Assembly (NCBI GenBank): GCA_028386065.3
Contig: JAKUCV010007463.1
Coordinates: 1 to 64,000, forward strand
Direction of reading: 5' to 3'
DNA length: 64,000 nucleotides
From: Turnera subulata
Taxonomy: Eukaryota; Streptophyta; Magnoliopsida; Malpighiales; Passifloraceae
The notes under the pieces were generated by a model that searched no databases, was not told the DNA's origin, and saw only the letters and a list, made by a program, of their open reading frames with translations. The translations under genes and the position numbers were made by a program. Of the stretch, positions 45,930 through 57,040 are shown piece by piece (the stretch's first letter is position 1; the number at the start of each line of letters is the position of its first letter).

Positions 45930-47460
45930 TTGATCAGAAGAAGCTAGCCAAGCAAGAGAATCCATCCATTCATGGGGTATACCAACAGTGAAAACACCCA
46001 GCATTGTCACTTCAGAAACAACATCCCTGACCTTTCGCTTCTTATAAACACTTGATTCACCGTCCGGAAACATGCAAGACAGAATCTTGTATTTGAAAAA
46101 AAGAAAAAAAACAAGCATCCACAAAAACACAATCCTACAAATACCCTTAAAATGCCTAGCCCAAAGGAAACACCATGGTTGTGCCACTACCAGATGGTAA
46201 AAGGCCCACATTGCATACAAGGAGGGAGCAACCCTGCAAGTAACACCCTCATTCAGAGCTCATAATGACATATAAATTATATTTCCATTGAAATAGGTTT
46301 GGGGAACTCGAGAAACAGTACAAAGGTAGCAATTAGAAACGATGCTCAATGTTTATAATATTAAGATCAGGCACCAGCAGTTCATTACACTAACAAGGAT
46401 ATTGTCCACATAAATAGGATAACACGATATAACAGCATGTTGTACCGTAATAATAAAGTTAGTATTAGCACATAGCTAACAAACATGGATATTAAATATA
46501 GTTAAGCTAACATATATTTATATCTCCCATTCCAGCTTGCATGGAGCATATATCTGCAGCATTCCTCCCAAAACTCCGCTGGCTCACCAAACTGTAGGAT
46601 CTGAAAGAAAATAGTAAAAATTTAGCAGGCAATAAGTCAAAACATCTTATGAAGCAAAAACATTCAGCAGTGACATTTATTCTTCCGCATGACAAGAAAA
46701 TGACACCAAGTTTTGCTTGCATCCAATTATGCACTCGAATATAAGGTAATATTTAAGAGCCGAAATTGCCCTAGTTGACAGAAGAGAAGTAGAAGTTGCT
46801 TTATAAAGCTAAAATAAGCTACCAGTACTCACTGTAAAAAGAGAATTAGTTTTAGGTCTCATGACATGGTTATGCAGCCTAAGTCAAGTTAGTGTGGTTT
46901 GCAAGAAAGCATTCCCAAACAACGAAAACTTATATAATGGTTATGAACAGAAAACTCAGGCCTCTATCATCGTTCCTTCTTGCATAAACAATATCTACAA
47001 AACAAACCCTTCCATGACAACCTCAACTTACCAATTTGAAACAACTGACTCAGTTGTGTCCGTACTATGCAGTAAGATGGTGCATGCTTGAGCAACAATC
47101 AAAGCAGCCAAGAAGGATATATGAACCAGGGTAATTGAGCACATACAAACTGCACAATGCCTTGCTGGCTCAACAAATTGGTTAAAACTTTTTCATGCAT
47201 TACACTACTGTATTTGGTGATGGGAGTTTTTTTTTAAAAAAAACAAGTCAATAGCAGCAATTGGATAACACTAAAAGGAAAGATCTACTTAATAAGTAAA
47301 AGATAGCAATAGTATAGGCAACAATATATCAGTTTCAAACGTCCCCAAAGACGGTTTAAAAACTAACATGGAGGTACATGAAACACCCAAAGAAAGATTT
47401 ATAAATGACTATCAGCCAAGCATGGAGGCACACAAAACTTCCATATATTATACATAAGCT
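45930..47460. repeat. Flank block downstream of copy F
   Basis: Nearly colinear with 53800-55290 and with 3430-5300. Includes the landmarks 'tccattcatggggtat', 'cagaatctt(a/g)tatttg', 'gagcatatatctgcag' and 'catggaggtacatgaaac'. It is the best reference copy of the block. Confidence 0.65.
46530..46612 (-). other. Conserved block with splice-acceptor-like end, copy 3
   Basis: The minus strand reads ttctttcag and then ATCCTACAGTTTGGTGAGCC. Here the usual stop after EF is TGG, so the frame continues (W-E-E-C-C). See 4340-4425. Confidence 0.3.
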
Positions 47461-47468
47461 ATTACCAT

Positions 47469-48288
47469 CTACTTGGTTCTGGGCTCAAACTCCATAACCT
47501 GGATATCCTCAATTCCATCGTAAACCTTAGTTTGATAAACTTTGGTCTCCCCGGGGAAGGCAGGATCTTCGGCCTCAAAGACTATGTAGTAGATGAAACC
47601 AGCGCAAACTTGTGCGGCAGCATAAGGGATTCGCTTCAATGTCAGATCTAGCTTCTACAACAAGTAAATGGGAACGTGAATTACAAATAACTCAATGTAA
47701 TTGCAAAAACATGATATCCAACGAACAATTGATGATAAAAAATTGAGGGAGAAAACAAAAACATAAACATAAATAAAAGCCTTGCCTTTTCCTTAATTGC
47801 GAACTCAGCGCACCTCTTGACAGCTTCATTTTTGTTTGGCTCATAAAAGGGGCAAACCAAACCTAAACTCGGAAGGTCCGTAGTGGACAAGGAAATGCCG
47901 AAACCCTGGAGAAAAGAAAAAAAAAAGAGGGAGAGAGAGAGAGAGAGAGAGAGAAAAAAAAAAAGGTTAGGATTACATACAATCCCCACCCAAGTTTTTT
48001 TTTTTTTTAGGGTTTATCAAATCAATTTATAAAGTTAAAACGTGAACAAATAAAAAGACAAAAGCTTACTTGGGTCTCTTTCAGCTCCCTAAGGTAACGA
48101 TGAATCGCTCGCCTGTGCTCAGGGGTTTCAAAATCAAGCTCGCACTCGCTGTCACAATCGGACGTACACTTATCGAATTCATCTGCGGCGGAGGCGACAG
48201 CAGCATCGTCAGCAACATCGTCCACTTTTTGCTTTTTAGGAAGAGATTGAGATTCGAGCACTGATTCTTGGAGAGTCACGGCAGCCAT
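47469..48288 (-). CDS. Cystatin-like three-exon gene, copy F
   Basis: 174 aa from exons 48070-48288, 47786-47905 and 47469-47654, phase 0. Exon 1 begins MAAVTLQESVLESQS, has a basic KKQKVDD patch and then DKCTSDCDSECELDF and IHRYLRELKETQ. Exon 2 runs GFGISLSTTDLP to CAEFAIKEK. Exon 3 has AAAQVCAGFIYYIVFEAED and ends VMEFEPRTK. The first donor is GT (gtaagc); the second is GC (gcaagg). All three exons are open with conserved junctions, so this is one of the best functional candidates. It is likely cytosolic or nuclear, as no signal peptide is seen. An inhibitor role is inferred from the cystatin-like fold only. Confidence 0.8.
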
Positions 48289-48299
48289 GATCGATTAGC

Positions 48300-49484
48300 G
48301 CGAACGAACTTCCTCGAGCACAGCCGGAAACCCCAGATTTACCCTTATAGCCAGAGAAATTGAGGTCAAAATTTAGGGGCTGGGCTTTTTTATATTCAAC
48401 AAAAGTTTAATAAAAAAAGAAAACAGAAAAGAAAAATAACCAACAGAATTATATATGTTCATGGGCGGCTGATTCTACTTAACATTGAGCCTGAATCTTG
48501 TTTGGGCTCTAGGTTTCTTAGCGTTATTTGGGGCGGATCTTTTCCTAGAACGATGAGAGACAGCCCAATATTTCTGCATTGTCTAAGGCTGTAAAATTAC
48601 TTGATTAACTTCATTTTACTTACCATTTGAGTCTCGCTTGAGACGAGCAAACTGCATCTGTAAGTCGAGTTTTATAATTTTAGGTGGTCAGGGAGACACC
48701 GGAGGACACTATTAGACCATTTATGGTCTGGTCTTGCTGGAGAACATTTGAAAATTTATCAGATAAAGATCAGGATGACTAACTACACTACTCAATCTAA
48801 CTGCTATCAGCTCACTATCATCTAATATATAACACCAAGTGACAGGAGGAACAAGGTTGCAGCTTACTATTATATTGAATAGGTTGCAATACATACAACA
48901 TGAAACATAGATGAACAGTATGAATACACATAACTAGTGATGGAGGCTTGGATGAATTGAGTTTAATCCAACCTGACCCCACAAATTTCAGAAATGCATA
49001 CAAAGTGTCATAAATTGACCCAAGAACAGAATTCGCACCTTGATATCTGCTAGCTTTAGGCAGTGTGTAGCAATGGTAACTTCTCCAGCTTTCTCAAATG
49101 CAGATATGTCTTTCTGAGACATGCACTTAATTTGAGACCAATCAAACGATCTACAATCATCATGATTCTTGATTCGAGAACTATTACACACCGACTAAAT
49201 TCTCATGGGGAGCACCTTAATTTGCCTTCCCTCTCTCATCCAAAAGTCTCTGCCATGCTATTATGTACTGCTAGTACAATATTTGCAGTGCTTAAACACA
49301 CACCAAACACTCCATTCTAATAAATAAATCAACCCATAACAAGCCAAGCCAGCCCTTGTATCATTCATTATTTCCCTTGCATGGATTGAGATATAAACCA
49401 AACACACCGAAAATCTCTTTCACCCAACTTTGACTTTGAAGAATTAACAGAACAGAAACGAAAAGTGTAGCAGAAGAAGCGAAT
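48300..49484. other. No recognised gene
   Basis: 48300-48480 is the upstream region of copy F. The rest is intergenic with short ORFs that have no motif. 49330-49484 is likely the former 5' leader of the MYB relic. Confidence 0.4.
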
Positions 49485-50730
49485 ATGAGTTACAAGGGCC
49501 ACAGCTCTTGGTCCGGCGGAGAGGTAGCACTAACACCCCACCTGCCTGTGATCATCATCATCAGCAGGGCGGAATCATGTTGTTTGGGGTGAGAGTCACT
49601 GAAGGCGGCGTGTCGTTCCGGAAGAGGGTTGGCATGAACAATCTTTCCCAGTATGAGCATCCTCAGGAAATATCCAACGCAGCAGACGTTGCTGCTGGCT
49701 ACGAATCCGACGACGTCGTCCATGCTTCTGGGATGGGAGAAGCCGCGAGCGCAAAAGAGGTGCTAATTGGCTCAGTCCTCTAGTAGTTGTCTGTTGTCTA
49801 TCTAATATGTACATGTTTGATTTTCCATTTCTTTTTCTTGTTTTGGTTCTTTTGCTTAGTGGGTTTAATTCGTTGACCTGGATATACATCTCTAATTAAT
49901 ATCAACTATATATATTTATAGGGTTGCCATGGACAGAGGAAGAGCATAGACTGTTCTTGTTGGGTTTGCAGAAAGTCGGGAAAGGAGACTGGAGAGGAAT
50001 TTCAAGAAACTTTGTCAAGACACGCATCCCTCACTCAGGTGGCTAGTCATGCTCAAAAGTAATTCCTCCGCCGGAACAATCAGAATCGTTGGCGACGTAG
50101 ATCAAGCCTTTTTGATATCACCACTGACACAGTAAGCAGCATCCCCTCTTTCTAGCTACAGATTTTAGCTGCTTCCTATTATTTGGTCAACAAATTAAGA
50201 GTGAGCTTAATTAGCTTTTTTTTTTCCTTTTTCTTGAAACTCAACCCGATGGCCAAAAGTAATTTTTATATTGTAATAACTAACCTACTTTTCTTTTCTT
50301 TTCTTCAAGTTATATATAGTACATGGGTTCGTCTATGGAGGAAGAAAGTGCAACTCTGCCTCAATCACAGTTGATGAGCAGCAGCAATATGGGAGGGACA
50401 ATTCCTATCCCAATTAAGCTTCCCTGTGTCGCTTAGTCCTGTACCATTACCTCCTGCTTCCAGTGATGATTCAATAGAGAAGCTGATATTGGGACCAAGA
50501 AACCAAGTACCTAAAGCATCACCTAAGCTGATTCGTCCAATACCAATCATTCCGGTTCCTCCATCTTCCAAAATGTCCCAGTAAAGAGACTCTGCCTCTA
50601 TCGCTCAAGCTGTCAACTCCATCATCCGATGAGCAGCCACAGTCGTCGACGACACACTCCTCCGCTTTTCAGACCATGTCTGGTGGCGATAGCATCATTA
50701 GTGTTGCTGGAAGGTCATATATTTAATTTA
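49485..50730 (+). pseudogene. SHAQKYF-type single-repeat MYB (KUA1/MYBS3-like) pseudogene
   Basis: Exon 1 from the ATG at 49485 carries IMLFGVRVTEGGVSFRKRV and AAGYESDDVVHAS, matching the KLFGVR and GYxSDD regions of this family. The N-terminal zinc knuckle is not readable. After an intron (to about 49920) exon 2 reads [20 protein letters not shown] and [14 protein letters not shown], then a 2-nt shift, then TQVASHAQK followed by a stop where the signature expects Tyr. The 3' exon (about 50330-50720) keeps LSLKLSTPSS and GGDSIISVA in shifted frames. Retained introns show it is not a processed copy. An intact protein would bind DNA in the nucleus; this copy cannot. Confidence 0.8.
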
Positions 50731-51950
50731 GATGTAACGGGGAAAAAATTAATTGGATTCAATTGAATTAAGTAGAGAAACATGTGTAGTGTGCAATGTG
50801 TAATGTGTTTTAGTTAGGTGATTGATTCCTTGTTTGTACAGGATCTATTATAATTATATATATACAGAGAGAGAAGGAGATAGACGTTTTGTGTTTAAAG
50901 GTGGGATGTCGTTTTCTGCCGGTTTCAATATTCATATGCTATTCCCTGCTTCTCGCAGAGCGTTCCAAGAAGGCCACCTATCCATCCAGTCCTACCATAA
51001 ATCAAGAACTTGAGAGATTTCTGCTGAGTGGCTGTTGGATTGTTCTTTGAAAGCGGCACAACCATTGCACTCCTCTGAGTCTGATTGCTGTTAGTAACAG
51101 GAGCAGAAGCGGAATCATTAGCATTTCTCTCTACCCCGGGCACCATCAACGTCCTGGGATGGGGAAGGAGTGCTCCAGAAACATCACCCCACCAGTCAGG
51201 ATTGCGAACATACTAATCCATGGTCTTCTTCAAGCCTTCCTCCCAGGTTGTACGCTCGGACCAACCCAAGCTCTTCAGCTTCTGGTCGTCCAGGTAGTAT
51301 CTCTGGTCATTGAAGGGCCTGTTGTCCACAAATTTGATTTGTGTATCTGGGTTCAGAGAGAAAAGCTTGCAAATTTCTCTGGCCACATCAATCACTCTCC
51401 TCTCCTTCTTGGTCCCAATGTTGTAGACATGGCCTACTTCCCCCTTGTGGAGAACCACTTCAAATGCCTCAGCCACATCCTCGCAGTATAGATAACTCCT
51501 CACATTGGATCCATCCCCGTGGATGGGAAGAGGACTACCCTTCATGGCCAAGAGGATGAACTTGGGAATCAACTTCTCGGGGAACTGGTTGGGCCCATAA
51601 ACATTGTTCCCTCTAGTGGTGATCACAGGCAATCCATATGAACGCCCATATTGCCATAACAAGCATCTCTGCCCCAACTTTAGTGGCAGAATATGGATTG
51701 GTTGGGAGAAGCTGAGAAGCCTCATGGTTACCCACCACCGCATCTTCTTCAGTCTCCCCATACACCTCGTCCGTGCTCACATGGATGAACCTTTTGATCT
51801 GCCAGTGACTTTGCAGGCCTCGAGGAGGACATGGGTTCCATAGATACTGTTCTTAGTAAACTCAAAGCTGTTGCCAAAAGAGCTGTCGACGTGAGTCTGC
51901 GCCGCAAAGTGCATGATTGTGTTGATGGATTCGGTGAGGAGGATGAAGTT

Positions 51951-52812
51951 TGTTGGAAATATGAACAAGCTGCAGTAAATTGCAGCAGCATCATATTTTT
52001 TGTGATCAAGTTGAAAGTTGATCCTATCCAATTATTCAAGAATGTTAGTTGGAGTTTGTCTTTTGATTATTGTATTGTGTTAGTGCAATCCTGAGTGTAG
52101 CCTGAGTTGTAATGTTTCTATTAAGTGTTGTTCTATTATGAGCATCTTAGGGAAAGTAAGAGTGAGCTGTCATGTTTAGTGGGTTATTGAGCTGTCAAAG
52201 TTGCATTATAGGATGTTTTTCTACTTATATAATAGAGTCTTGTAATCAGTTTTAATCAAGTGAAATGCAATAAGTAACGTTTTTGGTTTCACTTCATTGT
52301 TACTCTGAAATATTCAGAGTGTTTAAAAACAAAAGATTGTGAGAGATTTGGGAGAAAATCAATGGAACAGTAACCAAGAAAGTCAGCCTTGGTTTTCTGT
52401 AAGTTGATTTTCTGCCTATATATTGAGTGTTGTAATCTGAATTCTATAAGTGAAATAAGAGTAAATTGAGTGTGTTTCACTTCATAAAGTGTTCCTTGAC
52501 TTGTTCATTGAGTGTTCAAGCCAAATGATTGAGTGAATTGAGAGAAAACCAATGGAATAATAACCCAGAAAACCAACTTTTGCGTTTCTGCAGATTTCTA
52601 GAAATTTCCCAAAAAACATTGATGTTTAAATTCCAACATCGATGTTATTTGCATTCTGCCGATTTTGTTTAAAACCCCGAATCAACCAAACATCGATGTT
52701 TTAAACCCAACATCGATGTTCTAAGCTTTCGGCAGAATTATTTGAAGTTCCAAATCCTCAAAACATCGATGTTACAATTCTCAACATCGATGTTTTGAGC
52801 TGAAAAGCCAAC
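51951..52812 (+). mobile_element. Copia-like solo LTR inserted in the RHM relic
   Basis: It begins TGTTGGAAATATGAAC and ends AAAGCCAAC. It is flanked by gaagtt at 51945-51950 and 52813-52818, which encodes the Asn-Phe of RHM duplicated by insertion. TGTTGG starts and CCAAC(A) ends are usual for plant Copia LTRs; the final A is missing or shifted here. A TATA-like 'cttatataatagag' occurs at ~52213-52226, followed by sequence typical of a transcript end. No internal region remains. It contains paired AACATCGATGTT palindromes near its 3' end. Confidence 0.8.
52615..52794 (+). promoter_or_regulatory. Six copies of a 12-bp palindrome, in pairs
   Basis: AACATCGATGTT, or AACATTGATGTT for the first copy, lies at 52615, 52635, 52689, 52709, 52762 and 52783. 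Copies come in pairs 20-21 bp apart, about two helical turns. The surrounding ~73 bp is also partly repeated ('tctgccgattt' / 'tcggcagaatt'). A dimer-binding site array is a reasonable inference. Confidence 0.6.
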
Positions 52813-53518
52813 GAAGTTGACAAGGTCAGCACTGGCAATGTCTCCCTTGGTGAACTTGAAGTTGGGAGAAGTTTGTTGATGGGAGGAGGTTCTTGAGATT
52901 TGAGCAGTAGTCAAGCTTGTCCAGGACCACAATCTTGTAATCAGGATAGTTTCGGATGAGCCGGTTGCAGACATGGGATGCAATGAAGCCTGCTGCTCCT
53001 GTAATAAGGATGTTCTTGGGTGTGTACTGGGTGGCCATTGAAGCAGTAGTGTTTATCCTTGCTATCCTGGCAGCTAAAAGGAAAAAATAGAAGAAAAAAG
53101 TGGAAAGCTTTTAGCCAGCTAGCCAATGGTGACCTGAGAAGGAAAATGGATTTCTTTCACAGAACAGAACCCAGGAGAAGCATCTCCCACTCCCAGTCCA
53201 CGATAAAAATGGAGGATACGCATGGAAACCAAAATGGGGAAATATTAAAAAAAAAAAATGGATGATCAACAAAGTATGATCAAGAATAATTGAAATTCGG
53301 AAACAAATTCTATATACACTTAATTTGAGATCAATTTGCTTAATTGGATTAGAATTTGAAAAGTTTGTTCCTCTGCAGACATGCTAGAAAATAAGAATTA
53401 AAAAGGAGATAAATTCTACTCTCTTTTAGTGCACGGTATCGCTCTAGGCTTGGAATGGCGACTCGAGCAGGTATAAGAAATTTCTACTTATACAACAGGT
53501 ATATAATTTCTATCCTTA

Positions 53519-53650
53519 GGAGTGTTCAAAGACGCAGGAATCCTGAGCAGAAAACAGCTCATTGGGGTTGCTGTCATTATGCCTTGTGATGTGTCGATCA
53601 CGTTTCTAAGCATTTCTAATCAGATAACATTTGGGGGAATTATGGCTGTT
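53519..53650 (+). pseudogene. Second copy of the sugar-transporter fragment
   Basis: The frame reads VFKDAGILSRKQLIGVAVIM and then SISNQITFGG. It is the same segment as in 45680-45800 but truncated at the 5' side. It sits at the same relative position, left of the flank block of gene G. Confidence 0.6.
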
Positions 53651-53989
53651 CTGGAACCAAAGGCAAGGCTTTGGAAGGGGTTGGAAATCTCTTTATAAGG
53701 TTGATGACAATTGTTTCACAATTCTTTTTGTCGGTAAACATAGCAGTTTTATAAAATTAATCAGACATAGCAATCCAGGATTACATCAACTGAATACAGG
53801 ATCAGATTGTTGATCAGAAGAAGCTAGCCGAGCAAGAGAATCCATCCATTCATGGGGTATATATACCAACAGTAAAAACACCCGGCATTGTCACTTTAGA
53901 AACAACAGCCCTGACCTTTCGCTTCTTATAACACTTGATTCACCGTCCAGAAACATGCAAGACAGAATCTTATATTTGAAAAAACAAAT

Positions 53990-54033
53990 ACACGCACACG
54001 CACACGCGCGCGCGCGCACACACACACACACAC
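53990..54033. repeat. (AC)n/(GC)n microsatellite
   Basis: 'acgcacacgcacacgcgcg' followed by a longer CA run. It is at the same place as the (AC)n at 3938-3957 in the B flank. Confidence 0.85.
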
Positions 54034-54404
54034 AAACAAACACAATCCTACAAATACCCTTAAAATGTCTAGCCCAAAGGAAACACCATGGTTGTGCCAC
54101 TCCCACATGGTAAAAGGCCCGGCACGTAACACCCTCATTCAGAGCTCATAATGACTTATAAATTATATTTCCATTGTGAAATAGGTTTTGGGAACTCGAG
54201 AAACAGTACAAAGGTAGCAATTAGATACGATAATAATAAGATCAGGCACCAGCAGTTCATTACACTAACAAGGATATTGTCTACATAAATAGGAATAATA
54301 CGATATAACAGCATGTTGTACCGAAATAATAAAGTTAGTATTAGCACATAGCTAACAAACATGGATATTAAATATAGTTAAGCTAACATATATTTATATC
54401 TCCC

Positions 54405-54485
54405 ATTCCAGCATGCATGGAGCATATCTGCAGTATTCCTCTCAAAACTCCGCTGACTCAGCAAACTGTAGAATCTGAAAGAAAA
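54405..54485 (-). other. Conserved block with splice-acceptor-like end, copy 4
   Basis: The minus strand reads tttctttcag and then ATTCTACAGTTTGCTGAGTC, giving ILQFAESAEF and stop. See 4340-4425. Confidence 0.3.
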
Positions 54486-55293
54486 TAGTAATAAAAATTT
54501 AGCAGGCAATATGTCAAAACATCTTATGAAGCAAAAACATTCAGCAGTGACATTTATTCTTCCGCATGACAAGAAAATGACACCAAGTTTTGCTTGCATC
54601 CAACTATGCACTCGCATATAAGGTAATATTTAGGAGCCGCAAATTTCCCTAGTTGACAGAAGAGAAGTAGAAGTTGCTTTATAAAGCTAAAATAAGCTAC
54701 CAGTACTCACTGTAAAAAGAGAATTAGTTTTAGGTCTCACGACATGGTTATGCAGCCTAAGTCAAGTTAGTGCGGTTTTCAAGAAAGCATTCCCAAACAA
54801 CGAAAAACTTATACAAATTACAATCGTTATGAACAGAAAACTCAGGCCTCTATCGTCGTTCCTTCTTGCATAAACAATAACAATATCTACAAAGCAAACC
54901 CTTCCATGACAACCTCAACTTACCAATTTGATACAACTGACTCAGTTGTGTCTGTACTATGCAGTAAGATGGTGCATGCTTGAGCAACAATCAAAGCAGC
55001 CAAGAAGGATATATGAACCAGGGTAATTGAGCACATACAAATTGCACAATGCCTTGCTGGCTCAACAAATTGGTTAAAACTTTTTCATGCGTTAGTCCCA
55101 CTACTGTAGTTGGTGATGGGAGTTTTTTAAAAAAAAAACAAGTCAAAAGCAGCAATTGGATAACACTAAACGGAAAGATCTACTTAATAAGTAAAAGATA
55201 GCAATAGTATAAGCAACAATATATCAGAAGACAGTTAAAAAACTAACATGGAGGTACATGAAACACCCAAAGACAGGGATAAATTATTACCAT

Positions 55294-56068
55294 CTACTTG
55301 GTTCTGGGCTGAAACTCCATAACCTCGTTCACCCCCCCAATTCCATCGTAAACCTTAGTTTGATAAACTTTGATCTCCCCGGGGAAGTCAGGATCTTCGG
55401 CCTCAAAGACTATGTAGTAGATGAAACCAGCGCAAACTTGTGCGGCAGCATAAGGGATTCGCTTCAATATCAGCTCTGGCTTCTACAAACAAGTATAAAT
55501 GGCAACGAGAATTACAAATAACTCAATGTAATTGCAAAAACATGATACCCAACAAACAATTGATGATAAATAATTGAGGGAGAACAAAAATAAAAGCATA
55601 AATAAAAGCCTTGCCTTTTCCTTAATTGCGAACTCGGCGCACCTCTTGATATCTTCATCATCGTCTGGCTCATAAAAGGGGCAAACCATACCTAAAAGCG
55701 GAAGGCGCGGAGTGGACAAGGATATGCCGAAACCCTGTACACATAACAGAAAAAAAAAAAAGAGAGAGAGAAAAAAAGGTTAGGATTACATACAATCCCC
55801 ACCCAAGTTTTTTTGTTTTTTAGGGTTTATCAAATCAAATAAAGTAAAAACAAGAACAAATAGAAAGACAAAAGCTTACTTGGGTATCCTCCATCTCCTT
55901 ACAATAACGATGAAATCCTCGCCTCTGCTCAAGGGTTTTAAAAACAAGCTTGCAGTCGCTTTCACAATCGGACGTACACTTATCGTATTCATCTTCATCT
56001 TCTTCAACTTCAAGTCTTTGCCTTTTATTAATTTCCGCCAAAGCTTCAAAATTCTTCCCCGTACCCAT
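55294..56068 (-). CDS. Cystatin-like three-exon gene, copy G
   Basis: 165 aa from exons 55880-56068, 55615-55734 and 55294-55482, phase 0. It is nearly identical to copy A; differences include AEINKRQR for AETNKRQG in exon 1, DDDED for NDDED in exon 2, and DFPGEIKVY and NEVMEFQPRTK in exon 3. It keeps DKCTSDCESDC, HRYCKEMEDTQ and QVCAGFIYYIVFEAED. Donors: gtaagc for intron 1 and gcaagg (GC-AG) for intron 2. A TATA-like TATTTAAAAA lies ~57 bp upstream of the ATG on the minus strand. The high identity to A, 53 kb away, suggests recent duplication or gene conversion. Confidence 0.8.
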
Positions 56069-56124
56069 GATACACAGCCAACTAGACCAGAGAGAAAAGA
56101 CTTGAAATCTTGGGTTGCTGTCCG

Positions 56125-56134
56125 TTTTTAAATA
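56125..56134 (-). promoter_or_regulatory. TATA-like box upstream of copy G
   Basis: The minus strand TATTTAAAAA is followed by GGACAGCAACC; the same context occurs upstream of E (TATTTAAATG near 45195-45205). In copy A the equivalent is TATTCAAAAA (about 2989-2998), one base changed. It lies 57 bp from the ATG, a plausible distance. Confidence 0.35.
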
Positions 56135-56465
56135 CCTATTGCCTTGCCAGTTGCCTAGTTTTGACAACGAACAGAATTGTTTGGGTTTATCGGTTTCCTT
56201 TCTTTGAGCCCATGTATCAAACGAGAAAACAAAGACTCCAAATTTTCGGTTGCTGTCCCATTTAAATACCAAATTATTGCCTTCCCTCCATATATAGAAT
56301 GGGCAAAGAAGAGAGTATCAATGACTTACAAGTCATTGGCTAGTAAAGCTCCGGTAAATTAGAATTTTTACAATTACAAAAATCTTTAGCCAAAGATTTT
56401 TTTTCCGACTTTTCAAATATGTATTATCATAGTTATTATTTTTGTGGAAAGAGCAAATAGATTTT

Positions 56466-56860
56466 ATTGATTACCAATTTACAGGCACCTTTCCCCTGCT
56501 AGCATTCTTTGCAAGCGAGTCTGCAGCATAATTCACAGATCAAGCTATTCTGCAAAAACATATATTTGGTGCACCAGAGACCATTGCATCAATGTCCTTG
56601 ACTAAAGTCTTTATCTCCCATGGGCTGGACTCAATTTGTTTTAGAGCAAGCCATGCTACTTGTGAATCAGTCTTGATGGATACCTTTTGGTACCCGGCTA
56701 AATTGATCGCTTCCTCGATCGCCATAGTCTATGCCATTAAAGCAGAGTTTGCAGTTGTCTTCCTAACCACGCCATCAATGACTCTTCCTTGACTTAGATC
56801 GGCAGCATACTCCAAATCACAATTAATTTTCACAGTTCCTCTTGTAGGGGCGTCGAGTGC
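56466..56860 (-). pseudogene. RNase H (RVT_3) relic of a LINE-like element
   Basis: The minus strand reads RGTVKINCDLEYAADLSQG, then MAIEEAINLAGYQKVSIKTD, SPWEIKTLVKDIDAMV and a final AADSLAKNASRGKVPV. This follows the RVT_3 RNase H fold order, with catalytic positions altered (INCD for the first Asp, IKTDS for a later one). A stop precedes MAIEE and another lies before the ADSLAKN end. Further upstream sequence of the same element (FWRARN-like and AAFYEQMEG-like) continues beyond the insertion at about 57040. Confidence 0.65.
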
Positions 56861-57040
56861 AGTGTTGTTAAACTCGGACCGGAGGTTGACTCGATTGGCC
56901 TCGGTTCGTGTTTTTTCGGGATAAATATTAGTCAAACCGGGTTCAACCGAAAATTAATAGAGTAATTGTTAACTCGCAAACCTAGTCGGGTCACAATTAA
57001 TTGGGCTCGGCCGCCCAGGTCGGTTCAGGTTTGCCAACAT
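56858..57040. mobile_element. Short MITE-like insertion in the RNase H relic
   Basis: It interrupts the RNase H-derived sequence. Its ends read gtgttgttaaactcggaccgg and, inverted, atgttggcaaacctgaaccg, imperfect terminal inverted repeats of ~20 bp. The exact TSD was not resolved. Confidence 0.4.

Larger units (their letters stand above)
50925..53038 (-). pseudogene. RHM: UDP-rhamnose synthase (RHM) pseudogene, split by a solo LTR
   Basis: The start MATQYTPKNILITGAAGFIA (53036-53038 down) is the NAD-binding GxxGFI region of the dehydratase domain. Later pieces are FKFTKGDIASADLVNF, then after an 862-bp insertion [33 protein letters not shown] (the Y-x3-K motif), RGNNVYGPNQFPEKLIPKF, VRSYLYCEDVAEAF and the epimerase/reductase start KFLIYGRTGWIGGLLG. 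Damage: frameshifts near 52860 and between 51640 and 51800, a TAG in place of Trp just before YVRNPDWW, and loss of homology after KQGIAYEY, so about half of the ~670-aa protein is missing. RHM converts UDP-glucose to UDP-rhamnose in the cytosol; this copy is dead. Confidence 0.9.
53800..55293. repeat. Flank block downstream of copy G
   Basis: Colinear with 45930-47460 (F). Relative to F it has an (AC)n/(GC)n expansion at 53990-54033 and lacks most of the segment after 'catggaggtacatgaaac' at ~55250. Confidence 0.65.

Noticed and set aside
53926..54138. ORF with Cys/Val repeats
   Set aside because: Translation of the (AC)n/(GC)n microsatellite.
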